A stretch of DNA of 29,979 bases from Butyrivibrio sp. UBA3740 (GTDB taxonomy: Bacteria; Bacillota; Clostridia; Lachnospirales; Lachnospiraceae). The stretch covers positions 1 to 29,979 of the forward strand of contig DFGW01000146.1 of the NCBI GenBank assembly GCA_002372465.1. Reading direction: 5' to 3'. A program made the translations under genes and the position numbers. The stretch's first letter is position 1. Each line of letters starts with the position of its first letter. Under the pieces are notes generated by a model that worked only from the letters and a program-made list of their open reading frames with translations, was not told where the DNA came from and did no database searches. This document shows positions 14,593-22,923 of this stretch, piece by piece.

Positions 14593-16098
14593 TTGGCGAA
14601 GAATATTATGATCCAGGGCACCATGTCAGGTGTGGGAAAAAGCATACTTACTGCAGGGATACTCAGGGTCCTTCATCAGGATGGATATAAGGTGGCGCCC
14701 TTTAAGTCCCAGAATATGGCCCTTAATTCATATGTCACGAAGGAGGGCAGGGAGATAGGAAGGGCGCAGGCTCTTCAGGCTTATGCAGCAGGAGTGGAGC
14801 CTTCTTCCGACATGAACCCTATTCTTTTAAAGCCCATGGGAGATACCACCTCCCAGGTGATAGTGAACGGGCTGCCTGTGGCTAATATGAAGGCTGCGGA
14901 TTACTTTAAGAAAAAGACCTCTTTTATTCCGGATATAATGGCGGCCTATGACAGGCTTTCAAGGGAAGCTGATGTCATTGTTATTGAAGGCGCCGGTAGT
15001 CCTGTGGAGATCAATCTTAGGGAGAATGATATCGTAAATATGGGGCTTGCGCAGATTCTGGATGCCCCTGTTCTTTTAGTTGGGAATATTGATCCCGGAG
15101 GAGTTTTTGCCCAGCTCCTTGGGACTGTGAGTTTAATGTCTGAAGCTGAGAGGAAAAGAGTAAAGGGCCTTATCATCAATAAATTCAGAGGGGATAAAGC
15201 TCTTTTGGAGCCGGGGCTTTCAATGTTCAGACCCTACTGTGACATTCCGTTTGCAGGGGTAGTGCCCTTTGTCCCTCTGGAGCTGGACGAAGAGGACAGC
15301 GTATCGGAGAGGCTTACAGTAGATAATGGGGGAAAGGCTTTTGATAAGGCGTTTACTTCATCTGAGCTAGATACTCGGAGCCATCCGCTCAGGATAGCTG
15401 TAGTAAGACTTCCCTTTATCAGCAACTACACAGACTTTACTGTCCTTGATTCAATTCCTTTTGTAGAGCTAAGATACGTGGATGAGCCTGAGGGACTTAA
15501 GGGAGCTGACCTTGTCATAATCCCCGGGACCAAGAATACAATCTCAGATCTTAAGTGGCTTAAGGAAACAGGTCTTTTTCTTACGATAAAAGAACTATCG
15601 GAGAGGGGAACTCCGGTCATTGGGATATGCGGTGGTTTCCAGATGCTTGGAAGAAGTGTGTCGGACCTTGGTGGGATAGAAGGCGGAGGAACATCTTCTG
15701 GACTTGGACTTTTGCCTATGGATACACGTTTTGAGGACCGCAAAGAGCTTAGGCAGGTAGAGACTAAAGTAGGCGAGCTTAAGGGCTTTTATGAGCCTCT
15801 CTCCCACACTGAGGTTTGGGGCTACGAGATCCACATGGGTGAGAGCGTATCGGATGAGGAGATTTTTCCGGTTATAGCAAAGGGGGCTGTGCTTGGAACC
15901 TATATCCACGGGATCTTTGATTCACCGGAATTTACACGAAGGCTCTTGGAAAGTCTGTATAAGAAAAAGGAAATCGAGTTTGAAGTCCCCGAGATTGAGC
16001 CTGCAGCTGTTACCAGGGAAAAAGAGCTGGACAAGCTGGCAGATGTGCTCAGGGAAAGTCTGGATTTTGGACTTATCTATAAATCCATTGGCATTTGA
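14593..16098 (+). CDS. cbiP: Cobyric acid synthase (glutamine-hydrolysing)
   Basis: Amidates four side chains (b, d, e, g) of adenosylcobyrinic acid a,c-diamide, giving cobyric acid. The 501-residue protein has an N-terminal dethiobiotin-synthetase-like ATP domain with QGTMSGVGKS at residues 8-17 and a C-terminal type 1 glutamine amidotransferase domain. The nucleophile is C346 in GICGGFQMLG, with the matching His at H439 in IHGIFDSPEF. The start is TTG at 14593 with AAGGAG upstream at good distance; the P-loop begins only eight residues later, as in homologues. Also called CobQ. It sits between the substrate-binding gene and cbiC. Confidence 0.95.
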   Translation: MAKNIMIQGTMSGVGKSILTAGILRVLHQDGYKVAPFKSQNMALNSYVTKEGREIGRAQALQAYAAGVEPSSDMNPILLKPMGDTTSQVIVNGLPVANMKAADYFKKKTSFIPDIMAAYDRLSREADVIVIEGAGSPVEINLRENDIVNMGLAQILDAPVLLVGNIDPGGVFAQLLGTVSLMSEAERKRVKGLIINKFRGDKALLEPGLSMFRPYCDIPFAGVVPFVPLELDEEDSVSERLTVDNGGKAFDKAFTSSELDTRSHPLRIAVVRLPFISNYTDFTVLDSIPFVELRYVDEPEGLKGADLVIIPGTKNTISDLKWLKETGLFLTIKELSERGTPVIGICGGFQMLGRSVSDLGGIEGGGTSSGLGLLPMDTRFEDRKELRQVETKVGELKGFYEPLSHTEVWGYEIHMGESVSDEEIFPVIAKGAVLGTYIHGIFDSPEFTRRLLESLYKKKEIEFEVPEIEPAAVTREKELDKLADVLRESLDFGLIYKSIGI

Positions 16099-16149
16099 CA
16101 CTTGGTTTTAATACTAGCGGTTATTCATGTAGTAAAGGCAGGAGTTTAC

Positions 16150-16776
16150 ATGAGTTTTAAGATAATAAAGCCTTCTGAGATTGAGAAGGAAAGCTTTAAC
16201 ATAATACAAAAAGAGCTGACAGAAATGGGAAAGCAGATTCCGGAAGAACTTCTTCCCACGATAGTTCGGGTGATCCATACCACGGCAGACTTCGAATATG
16301 CAGATACCATGTGCTTTTCAGAGGATGTTATCAGTAAGGCTAAAGAAGCCATAAAAAGTGGCGCCCATATTGTTACTGATACCAACATGGCTCTTGCAGG
16401 GATAAACAAGAAAACTCTTGCGGGGTACGGAGGAGAAGTTCACTGCTTTATGGCTGATGAGGATGTGGCTGCAAGGGCCAAAGAGATGGGGGTTACCAGA
16501 GCCGCTGTCAGCATGGATAAGGCAGCGGAATTAGACCTTTCCCTAATATTTGCCATTGGAAATGCGCCGACTGCACTTATCAGGATCCATGAGCTGATAC
16601 AGGAAAAGAAGCTTGATCCGGTTATGATAATCGCAGTTCCGGTGGGCTTTGTAAATGTGGTGGAGGCCAAAGAGCTGATACTTGGCGGTACTACGCCTTA
16701 TATTGTAAATCGTGGCAGGAAAGGCGGAAGCACGGTGGCAGCTGCCATCTGCAATTCGATACTTTATAATCTTTGA
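16150..16776 (+). CDS. cbiC: Cobalt-precorrin-8 methylmutase
   Basis: Moves the C11 methyl group to C12, converting cobalt-precorrin-8 to cobyrinate. The 208-residue protein shows the family signature around the catalytic histidine, H43 in RVIHTTADFEYAD, and then DTNMALAGI, GNAPTALI and PVGFVNVVEAKE. The ATG at 16150 is chosen because GCAGGAG lies just upstream and MSFKIIKPSEIE is the natural N terminus; an extension to 16102 would add 16 unrelated hydrophobic residues. It lies 51 bases after cbiP and nine before cbiD. Confidence 0.94.
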   Translation: MSFKIIKPSEIEKESFNIIQKELTEMGKQIPEELLPTIVRVIHTTADFEYADTMCFSEDVISKAKEAIKSGAHIVTDTNMALAGINKKTLAGYGGEVHCFMADEDVAARAKEMGVTRAAVSMDKAAELDLSLIFAIGNAPTALIRIHELIQEKKLDPVMIIAVPVGFVNVVEAKELILGGTTPYIVNRGRKGGSTVAAAICNSILYNL

Positions 16777-16785
16777 AATAATTGA

Positions 16786-17970
16786 ATGAGTCTGAAGCAG
16801 ATAATCTTTTGCCAGGAAATGATCAGAGATATGGAAAACCAGGAGAAGAAGCTAAGAAGCGGGTTTACCACCGGGAGCTGCGCAGCTGCAGCTTCCAAGG
16901 CAGCCCTTCTGATGCTCATAAGCAATACTGAAATTCATAACGTGACTATACAGACCCCCAAGGGGATTCCCTATAATGCTGAGATAGTGGATATTACAAG
17001 GGACGAAGAAGGTAAATCTGTCACATGTGCAGTCATAAAGGATGGCGGAGATGATCCGGACATTACAACAGGGGCAAGGATCTGTGCCACTGTAAAGCTT
17101 ACGGGAGACGGGGAGATTATAATAGACGGAGGAGAAGGTGTTGGACGGGTAACTAAGCCGGGCCTTGATCAGCCCAAGGGCAATGCTGCCATAAACTCTG
17201 TTCCCAGAAAGATGATCGAAGAGAATATCCGCCAAGTCCTGAATGGTGCCGGGATCATGGACCTTGGAGCGTCAGTTGTCATAAGTGTTCCCGAGGGGGA
17301 AGAGCTTGCGGAAAAGACCTTTAACCCAAGGCTTGGGATCGTCGGCGGAATTTCTATCCTTGGAACAACAGGCATTGTTGAGCCCATGAGTGACAGGGCA
17401 ATTGTTGATACCATAAGGACTGAGATAAGAATGCGAAAGGCCGAAGGCTACAGGATACTTCTTGCCGCCCCCGGGAATTATGGTATGAGCTTTCTAAAAG
17501 AAGTTTATGGAACAGCAGAAGAAACCGCCATCATGAGCTCCAATTTTATCTATGACACTGTGAGGATGGCAGTGGAAGAAGGCTTTGAGAAGCTTCTTTT
17601 TGCAGGACATATTGGAAAGCTTGTGAAGGTGGCAGGTGGAATTAAGAACACTCATTCAAGGTACGGCGATCACCGGATGGAAATATTGAATCAGATAATA
17701 CAGGACATATTGCCGAAGGCTCTTTTGCCACAAATGGATGATCTTAAGGAGCAGATCATGGAATGTGTCACCACTGATGAAGCGGTGAAGATCATCGACC
17801 AAAAGGGGCTTTCCAAGGATGTGTCTAAGGAGATGACAAGGCGCATAAAAGCCAATTTGGAAGATTGGTCAGAGGGAAGGCTCAAGGCTGAGGTCATCAT
17901 ATTTGCCGGTGAAAATGCAGAGCTTGCTGCTACGGATATGGCCCATGAGTGGCTTGGAAATCTTAAGTAA
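16786..17970 (+). CDS. cbiD: Cobalt-precorrin-5B C1-methyltransferase
   Basis: Methylates C1 during corrin ring formation in the anaerobic pathway, using SAM. The N-terminal RSGFTTGSCAAAASKAA is the CbiD hallmark, followed by the IKDGGDDPDITTGA segment, GVGRVTKPGL and EPMSDRA. With the ATG at 16786 the protein has 394 residues, but that start lacks a clear ribosome binding site. An ATG at 16831 (MENQEKKLRSGF) gives 379 residues, closer to the usual length, with AGGA 13 bases upstream; it is a real alternative. CbiD is specific to the early-cobalt route, in line with cbiK and cbiG here. Confidence 0.93.
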   Translation: MSLKQIIFCQEMIRDMENQEKKLRSGFTTGSCAAAASKAALLMLISNTEIHNVTIQTPKGIPYNAEIVDITRDEEGKSVTCAVIKDGGDDPDITTGARICATVKLTGDGEIIIDGGEGVGRVTKPGLDQPKGNAAINSVPRKMIEENIRQVLNGAGIMDLGASVVISVPEGEELAEKTFNPRLGIVGGISILGTTGIVEPMSDRAIVDTIRTEIRMRKAEGYRILLAAPGNYGMSFLKEVYGTAEETAIMSSNFIYDTVRMAVEEGFEKLLFAGHIGKLVKVAGGIKNTHSRYGDHRMEILNQIIQDILPKALLPQMDDLKEQIMECVTTDEAVKIIDQKGLSKDVSKEMTRRIKANLEDWSEGRLKAEVIIFAGENAELAATDMAHEWLGNLK

Positions 17971-17985
17971 GAAGAGGAAACGACT

Positions 17986-18762
17986 ATGGTACATTTTGTA
18001 GGTGCCGGCCCGGGGGCCAAGGATCTTATAACCCTCCGGGGAAAAGAACTATTAGAAAAAGCTGACATAATAATCTATGCGGGATCTTTGGTGAATCCTG
18101 AGCTTCTTTCCTTTGCAAGGGAAGGCTGCGAGATTTATGACAGCAAGGAACTGAACCTTAATGAAGTAATGGATATTATCCTAAAGGCTGAAGAAGCCGG
18201 TAAGACTACAGTCCGGCTTCATACCGGAGACCCGAGCCTTTACGGTGCGATCCGGGAGCAGATGGACATTCTTGATGAACGCAAGATAAGCTATGACCTT
18301 ACTCCCGGAGTCAGCTCTTTTTGCGGAGCTGCTGCGGCACTTAACATGGAGTACACACTTCCGGGAATCAGCCAGAGCGTTATTATAACCAGGATGGAGG
18401 GCAGGACATCTGTGCCCGAAAGGGAATCAGTGGAGGAGCTTGCAAAGCATGGAGCAACCATGGTCTTTTTTTTGTCATCCTTTGATACTAAGGGACTTTC
18501 TGAGCGCCTTTTAGCTTCCGGCGTATCGCCACAAATGCCCTGCGCCATAGTCTATAAGGCTACCTGGCAGGATGAAAAGAAATTTATCTGCGCTCTTAAG
18601 GACCTCCATGAGACAGCAGAGAAAAACAATATTCACAAGACAGCTCTCATAATCGTGGGAGAGGCTGTGGCTCAGGCGGGATACGAGAAATCAAGGCTCT
18701 ATGCCCCTGACTTTAGTACTGAGTACAGAACAGGAACCCAAAATAATGCCAAGGAAAAGTAA
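17986..18762 (+). CDS. cbiF: Cobalt-precorrin-4 C11-methyltransferase
   Basis: SAM-dependent methylation at C11 of cobalt-precorrin-4. The 258-residue protein belongs to the tetrapyrrole methylase family: VGAGPGAKDLITLRG at residues 5-19, TGDPSLYG at 80-87 and TPGVSSFCGAAAALN at 106-120. YAGSLVNPELL and the later ITRMEGRT set it apart as CbiF/CobM rather than CbiH, CbiL or CbiE. An AAGAGGA site precedes the ATG. The 3' end overlaps the next gene by 17 bases. Confidence 0.93.
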   Translation: MVHFVGAGPGAKDLITLRGKELLEKADIIIYAGSLVNPELLSFAREGCEIYDSKELNLNEVMDIILKAEEAGKTTVRLHTGDPSLYGAIREQMDILDERKISYDLTPGVSSFCGAAAALNMEYTLPGISQSVIITRMEGRTSVPERESVEELAKHGATMVFFLSSFDTKGLSERLLASGVSPQMPCAIVYKATWQDEKKFICALKDLHETAEKNNIHKTALIIVGEAVAQAGYEKSRLYAPDFSTEYRTGTQNNAKEK

Positions 18763-19765
18763 CCAAAGAGCGATTCTTATTTTTATCAGTTTAATAGCGG
18801 TTCTTGCTTTCTCCTTTGTGGTGAATCTGTGCATTGGAAATGTTCCGATCAGAGCTGGGGATGTTTTTCGGATACTCTTTTTGGGAGATGGAGAGGATAA
18901 GGTAAGAAGCATAATATTCAGCATCAGACTGCCAAGAACCCTGATGGCCTTAGTGCTTGGCGGAGCTCTTGCTGTAGCAGGATTTCTTTTGCAAACCTAC
19001 TTTTCAAACCCCATAGCCGGACCCTATATCCTTGGTGTATCTTCAGGAGCCAGGATGATGGTGGCACTTGTCCTGATATTCGTTGCAGGAGGAGTGACTG
19101 TCAGGGGCTATGTGCTGGTACTGGCAGCTTTTGCAGGAGCTCTTTTGGCAACCTTCTTCATAATAATGATCTCCAAGAGAGTTAAAAATATGGCAGCACT
19201 TTTGGCTGCGGGAATAATGATAGGGTACATCTGCAGCGCCATCACTGATTTTCTGGTGGCATTTGCAGATGATTCCGATATAGTAAATCTCCACAGCTGG
19301 TCTCAGGGAAGCTTTTCAGGGGCTACCATGGAAGGGGCAACCTACAGCATTATCATCGTTTCTGTATCCTTTGTGTCAGTGATGCTGATGGCTAAGAGCC
19401 TTGATGCCTTCAGGCTTGGTGAGTCCTACGCAAGGAGCGTGGGGGTTAATATAAAGCTTTGCAGAGTGCTGATAATTCTTTTATCAAGCATTCTCTCGGC
19501 CTGTGTAACAGCCTATGCAGGCCCGGTGTCCTTTATTGGAATTGCTGTGCCTTTTCTTATGAGGGAGGCTCTAAAGACCTCGAAGCCTGTGGTGCTGATC
19601 CCTGCATCCTTCATTTCAGGTGCCATATTTTGTCTTTTGAGTGACCTTCTTGCAAGGATGATATTTGCGCCTACTGAGCTTAACATCTCGGCAGTCACAT
19701 CCTTGTTTGGTGCGCCCATCGTCATCTTCATGATAATCAGGAGGCATAGAAGTAATGAGAATTAA
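18746..19765 (+). CDS. FecCD/BtuC-family ABC transporter permease
   Basis: Membrane part of an ABC importer for vitamin B12, siderophores or related metal chelates. The 339-residue protein has about nine or ten hydrophobic segments. The family signature RLPRTLMALVLGGALAVAG is at residues 61-79, followed by LLQTYFSNPIAGPYILGVSSGA. GPVSFIGIAVPFLMRE near residue 255 is the cytoplasmic coupling region. The ATG at 18746 lies within the 3' end of cbiF and has AGGAA ten bases upstream. A longer reading from 18701 would be translated from cbiF coding sequence. It overlaps the ATPase gene by 11 bases. Partners are the lipoprotein at 13074 and the ATPase. Confidence 0.9.
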   Translation: MPRKSNQRAILIFISLIAVLAFSFVVNLCIGNVPIRAGDVFRILFLGDGEDKVRSIIFSIRLPRTLMALVLGGALAVAGFLLQTYFSNPIAGPYILGVSSGARMMVALVLIFVAGGVTVRGYVLVLAAFAGALLATFFIIMISKRVKNMAALLAAGIMIGYICSAITDFLVAFADDSDIVNLHSWSQGSFSGATMEGATYSIIIVSVSFVSVMLMAKSLDAFRLGESYARSVGVNIKLCRVLIILLSSILSACVTAYAGPVSFIGIAVPFLMREALKTSKPVVLIPASFISGAIFCLLSDLLARMIFAPTELNISAVTSLFGAPIVIFMIIRRHRSNEN

Positions 19766-20960
19766 AGACCTGTCAGCAGGTTATCACAAAAAGATAATAG
19801 TGAAGAATGTGAGCCTTGAGGTGGCAAGGGGCGAGATAATCTCACTGATCGGACCAAACGGCGGCGGTAAATCAACTCTATTAAAGAGCATTTACGGGGA
19901 GCTTAAGCCCATAGAGGGAACGGTTTTTGTGGGGGATCAGGATATCAGGTCCATTTCGTTAAAAGAGCTGTCGAAGAATATGGCAATCGTTAACACTGAC
20001 AGGGTAAAACCTGAGCACATGAGCGCCATGGATGTGGTGATGTCGGGAAGGCTTCCTTACAGCGACGGCTTCGGGCTGTTTGCTGATGGTGACAGAGAAG
20101 CTGCTGCAAGGGCTGTCATACTTATGAAGATAGAGAAGTTTGCAGAAAAGCCCTTTATGGACCTTAGCGATGGCCAGAAGCAAAGGACACTGATTGCCCG
20201 TGCCATCTGTCAGGATCCGGAGTATCTTATCATGGATGAGCCCACTTCCTATCTGGATATCAGGCACAGGCTTGAGCTCATGGATGTGATCAGGGGGCTT
20301 GCAGATAATGGAGTTACTGTGATCATGTCGCTCCATGAGCTGGAGCTGGCGCTGATGATCTCGGACCGGGTGCTGATGATAGATTCAGAAGGACACTCTT
20401 CCTGCCAAAGACCTGAGGCAGTCCTGGAGAGCGGAGTGCTTCAGAGACTCTATGACATGACCGGGGAGATGTACCGGTCGGTGAAAAGGCAGCTGGAGGC
20501 CGGAAGAGCGGAGAAAGGGGCAGGTCACGCGGACCTGGCTGGCCAGGATAATGGACTAGCTGATTTGCAGACGCACAAGGCTGAGCAGACACGTAATACA
20601 GGGCAGACTGTGAAGCAGATGCACCTAGCGGAGCAGGGGGCTGTGAATACGATTTCGACAAGTCAGGAAAATACGAAGTCACAGGATTTTGGGTGTGGTA
20701 GAAAACACTGCAGTTATTTCCTGAATAAGGAGTGTGAGTATTACCCGTGTCATGAGCTTTCAGAAGATAAGTTCAGCTGTCTGTTTTGTTATTGTCCGTT
20801 GTATGACATGGAAGACTGCGGAGGTTCCTACTTGATTTCGGATAAAGGAGTCAAGAATTGCAAGGATTGTTCTTTCCCTCATGATAGGGATAACTATGGA
20901 CTGGTGATCAAAAAGCTAAAAGAGAAGATGTACGGAAAGACTGGCGGCCGAGAAGTTTAA
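19755..20960 (+). CDS. ABC transporter ATPase (BtuD/FecE-like) fused to a Cys-rich C-terminal domain
   Basis: Energises the importer formed with the preceding permease. The ATPase part (about residues 1-245) has Walker A GPNGGGKST at 33-41, the signature in the variant form LSDGQKQR, Walker B YLIMDEPTSYLD and the H-loop SLHELE. After a polar low-complexity linker (about 246-312, rich in Gln, Ala, Thr, Gly) comes a tail of about 65 residues with ten cysteines, starting at C314, including FGCGRKHC, SCLFCYC and KNCKDC. It resembles the Cys-rich small domain family (PF04071 as I recall it), a probable metal-binding unit found near cobalamin genes. Length is 401 residues, against about 255 for a plain ATPase. 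Confidence 0.88.
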   Translation: MRIKDLSAGYHKKIIVKNVSLEVARGEIISLIGPNGGGKSTLLKSIYGELKPIEGTVFVGDQDIRSISLKELSKNMAIVNTDRVKPEHMSAMDVVMSGRLPYSDGFGLFADGDREAAARAVILMKIEKFAEKPFMDLSDGQKQRTLIARAICQDPEYLIMDEPTSYLDIRHRLELMDVIRGLADNGVTVIMSLHELELALMISDRVLMIDSEGHSSCQRPEAVLESGVLQRLYDMTGEMYRSVKRQLEAGRAEKGAGHADLAGQDNGLADLQTHKAEQTRNTGQTVKQMHLAEQGAVNTISTSQENTKSQDFGCGRKHCSYFLNKECEYYPCHELSEDKFSCLFCYCPLYDMEDCGGSYLISDKGVKNCKDCSFPHDRDNYGLVIKKLKEKMYGKTGGREV

Positions 20961-21007
20961 GGAAGAAATGTACGGAAAGATTGAAACTAGAAATTTTTAA
21001 GGTAATT
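20928..21007. repeat. Degenerate 40-bp tandem duplication at the 3' end of the ATPase gene
   Basis: 20928-20967 and 20968-21007 align without gaps at 26 of 40 positions. Both contain ATGTACGGAAAGA and TTTAAGG in the same places. The first copy encodes the last residues and stop of the ATPase; the second lies in the gap before cbiG and is out of frame relative to it. Confidence 0.6.
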
Positions 21008-21011
21008 ATGC

Positions 21012-21959
21012 ATGGAAAAGCTGATTATAGATAAATATAAGCTGATATGTTTTACGAACGAAGGGAAGAAGCTGATGCTTGCTTTGGGGGACAGACTTAG
21101 GAAAGGCGAAAATTTTTTTCCTGATTGTTGTGAAGCAGTTGAGAGTCTCTCAGATTTCACCAGCAATGAGTTCAAGGAGGGCAATGTCCTTATCTATATA
21201 GGAGCTGTGGCTATAGCAGTTCGAGCGATAGCTCCCTTTGTTAAGGATAAGACCACTGATCCTGCGGTGCTTGCAATTGACGAGCGTGGAACTTTTGTGG
21301 TTCCGGTGCTTTCGGGACACATTGGCGGAGCTAATGATTTTGCCAGAGAGATTGCCGACCTGATTGGAGCTATTCCAGTGGTTACCACAGCTACCGATAT
21401 CCGAGGGGAGTTTGCTGTTGATGTCTTTGCTCGGGAGAATGGTCTTGAGATAAGCAGTATGAAGATGGCCAAGGAATTTTCTGCTAAGCTCCTTAGGGGC
21501 GAGGAGGCGACGTTTACGGTTACTCCAAGAACTCATCAGGAGGAAGGTTTATTCCTTATTCCTAAATGCCTGGTTGTTGGAATGGGCTGCAGGAAGGGGA
21601 AGAGCTTTGAGGCGCTTAAAGCTCTTTTGCTGGATGTACTTAAGGAAAATGAATTGGACCAAAGGGCTGTTAAGGCTCTGGTATCCATTGACATAAAGAA
21701 GGATGAGCCGGGGCTGGTTAAGTTGGCCGATAGTTTTGGGATTCCATTTATCACCTATCCAGCCGAAACGTTGATGATTCAGGAAGGGAAGTTTGAAAGT
21801 TCAGACCTGGTCCTAGAAAAGACCGGATCCGACAATGTCTGCGAAAGAGCCGTAGCCGCCTACGGCGCATCAAAGATACTTGTTCACAAGATTGCCCGAG
21901 ACGGGATGACAATTGCGATTGGAATTATTGGATCAGAAAATAGCCATCATACATACTAA
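21012..21959 (+). CDS. cbiG: Cobalt-precorrin-5A hydrolase
   Basis: Opens the delta-lactone ring of cobalt-precorrin-5A, releasing acetaldehyde. The 315-residue protein has the N-terminal region with IYIGAVAIAVRAIAPFVKDK, the central LSGHIGGAND at 100-109 followed by TTATDIRGEFAVD, and the C-terminal CobE/GbiG domain with GMGCRKGKS near 188-196. The ATG at 21012 is used; the upstream AAGG at 20999 is a weak ribosome binding site. CbiG is specific to the anaerobic pathway. It is followed by the longest gap in the operon, 229 bases with repeats. Confidence 0.94.
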   Translation: MEKLIIDKYKLICFTNEGKKLMLALGDRLRKGENFFPDCCEAVESLSDFTSNEFKEGNVLIYIGAVAIAVRAIAPFVKDKTTDPAVLAIDERGTFVVPVLSGHIGGANDFAREIADLIGAIPVVTTATDIRGEFAVDVFARENGLEISSMKMAKEFSAKLLRGEEATFTVTPRTHQEEGLFLIPKCLVVGMGCRKGKSFEALKALLLDVLKENELDQRAVKALVSIDIKKDEPGLVKLADSFGIPFITYPAETLMIQEGKFESSDLVLEKTGSDNVCERAVAAYGASKILVHKIARDGMTIAIGIIGSENSHHTY

Positions 21960-22125
21960 ATGGAGGAAATGGTGATTTGGATGGTATAGAATCACCGTTG
22001 AAATACCTACTAAATCGCTAAAATTGTCAATTGGTATGTGTTTGTAGATAGAATATCGTTTTAAATTAAACGTTATCATTGATTTTATACCTACCAGATG
22101 GCGAAAAATGCAATTTGGATGGTAT
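21953..22125. repeat. Three degenerate repeats in the cbiG-cobJ gap
   Basis: Units at 21953-21987, 22003-22037 and 22087-22125 each begin with ATACC or ATACT and end with GGTAT. They share the inner pattern CTA-C/A-A-ATGGCG-like then AATTTGGATGGTAT-like. Units 1 and 3 share ATTTGGATGGTAT. Unit 1 also allows a seven-pair hairpin, GGTGATT (21971-21977) with AATCACC (21990-21996). A weak promoter-like pair, TTGTCA at 22024 and TAGAAT at 22049 with 19-base spacing, lies in unit 2 and its flank. No gene is seen in this gap. Possible roles are an RNA processing site, regulator sites or a dispersed repeat. Confidence 0.5.
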
Positions 22126-22188
22126 TAAATTGAAAAATGATTTGTCAGAATTTGCGAAAAAGAGCGGAGTTGTGAGGATTTGACGTAG

Positions 22189-22923
22189 ATGAAGAAACTT
22201 TGGGTGGTTGGAATAGGACCCGGGGGCATGGATCAGATGACCGTAAAGGCCTCCAGGGTTATTGAAAAGTGCCAATGCATAGCGGGATATACGGTCTACT
22301 GCGAGCTGGTAAGACCTTATTATCCTGATAAGGAATATATTGAAACGCCCATGATGGGTGAGGAAAAGAGAGTCATATTAGCTTTACAAAAAGCTGATGA
22401 GGGACATGATGTAGCCCTTGTTTGCAGCGGTGATGCAGGGGTTTATGGCCTGTCCGGACTTGCCATAGAAGCGGCCAAAGACTTTCCCGAGGTGGAGATT
22501 GAAGTTATCCCCGGCGTGACAGCGGCGCTGAGCGGAGGAGCACTTCTCGGAGCACCCCTTATCCACGACTTTTGTCTCATAAGTCTAAGTGACAGACTCA
22601 CACCCATGGAGAAGATTGAAAGAAGGCTTCGCGCTGCAGCAGAAGCCGACATGGTGATAGTTCTTTATAACCCTGAGAGTAAGGGAAGGAGAGGCTATCT
22701 TTCCCATGCGGCAGATATTCTTCTTGAGACGCTGCCAGGTGACAGAGTCTGTGGCATAACCCGGAATATTGGAAGAGAAGGCGAGGCAAAAGAGCTTTTG
22801 ACTCTCCTGGAGCTTAAGGAAGCAAAGGCAGATATGTTCTGTACTGTGTTTATCGGAAACTCCTCCACAAAAAGAGTTGGAGAGCATATGGTGACAGAAA
22901 GAGGCTATAAAAGTGAAGGATAA
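22189..22923 (+). CDS. cbiH: Cobalt-precorrin-3 C17-methyltransferase
   Basis: Ring-contracting SAM-dependent methyltransferase (CbiH in the anaerobic, CobJ in the aerobic pathway). The 244-residue protein has VVGIGPGGMDQMT at 6-18, the CobJ-specific IAGYTVYCELV at 31-41, CSGDAGVYGLSG at 79-90 and VIPGVTAALSGGALLGAPL at about 107-124. YNPESKGRRGYL and the late VFIGNSSTKR are also typical. GAGGA lies ten bases before the ATG. The 3' end overlaps the next gene by 11 bases. Confidence 0.94.
   Translation: MKKLWVVGIGPGGMDQMTVKASRVIEKCQCIAGYTVYCELVRPYYPDKEYIETPMMGEEKRVILALQKADEGHDVALVCSGDAGVYGLSGLAIEAAKDFPEVEIEVIPGVTAALSGGALLGAPLIHDFCLISLSDRLTPMEKIERRLRAAAEADMVIVLYNPESKGRRGYLSHAADILLETLPGDRVCGITRNIGREGEAKELLTLLELKEAKADMFCTVFIGNSSTKRVGEHMVTERGYKSEG

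Noticed and set aside
20490..20700. Frameshift or assembly error joining two genes in the ATPase
   Set aside because: The frame stays open through the linker into a coherent Cys-rich domain with a sensible stop, so a true fusion is more likely, though relatives should be compared.
21953..22125. CRISPR array in the cbiG-cobJ gap
   Set aside because: The units are too few, too divergent and unevenly spaced, with no cas genes nearby.
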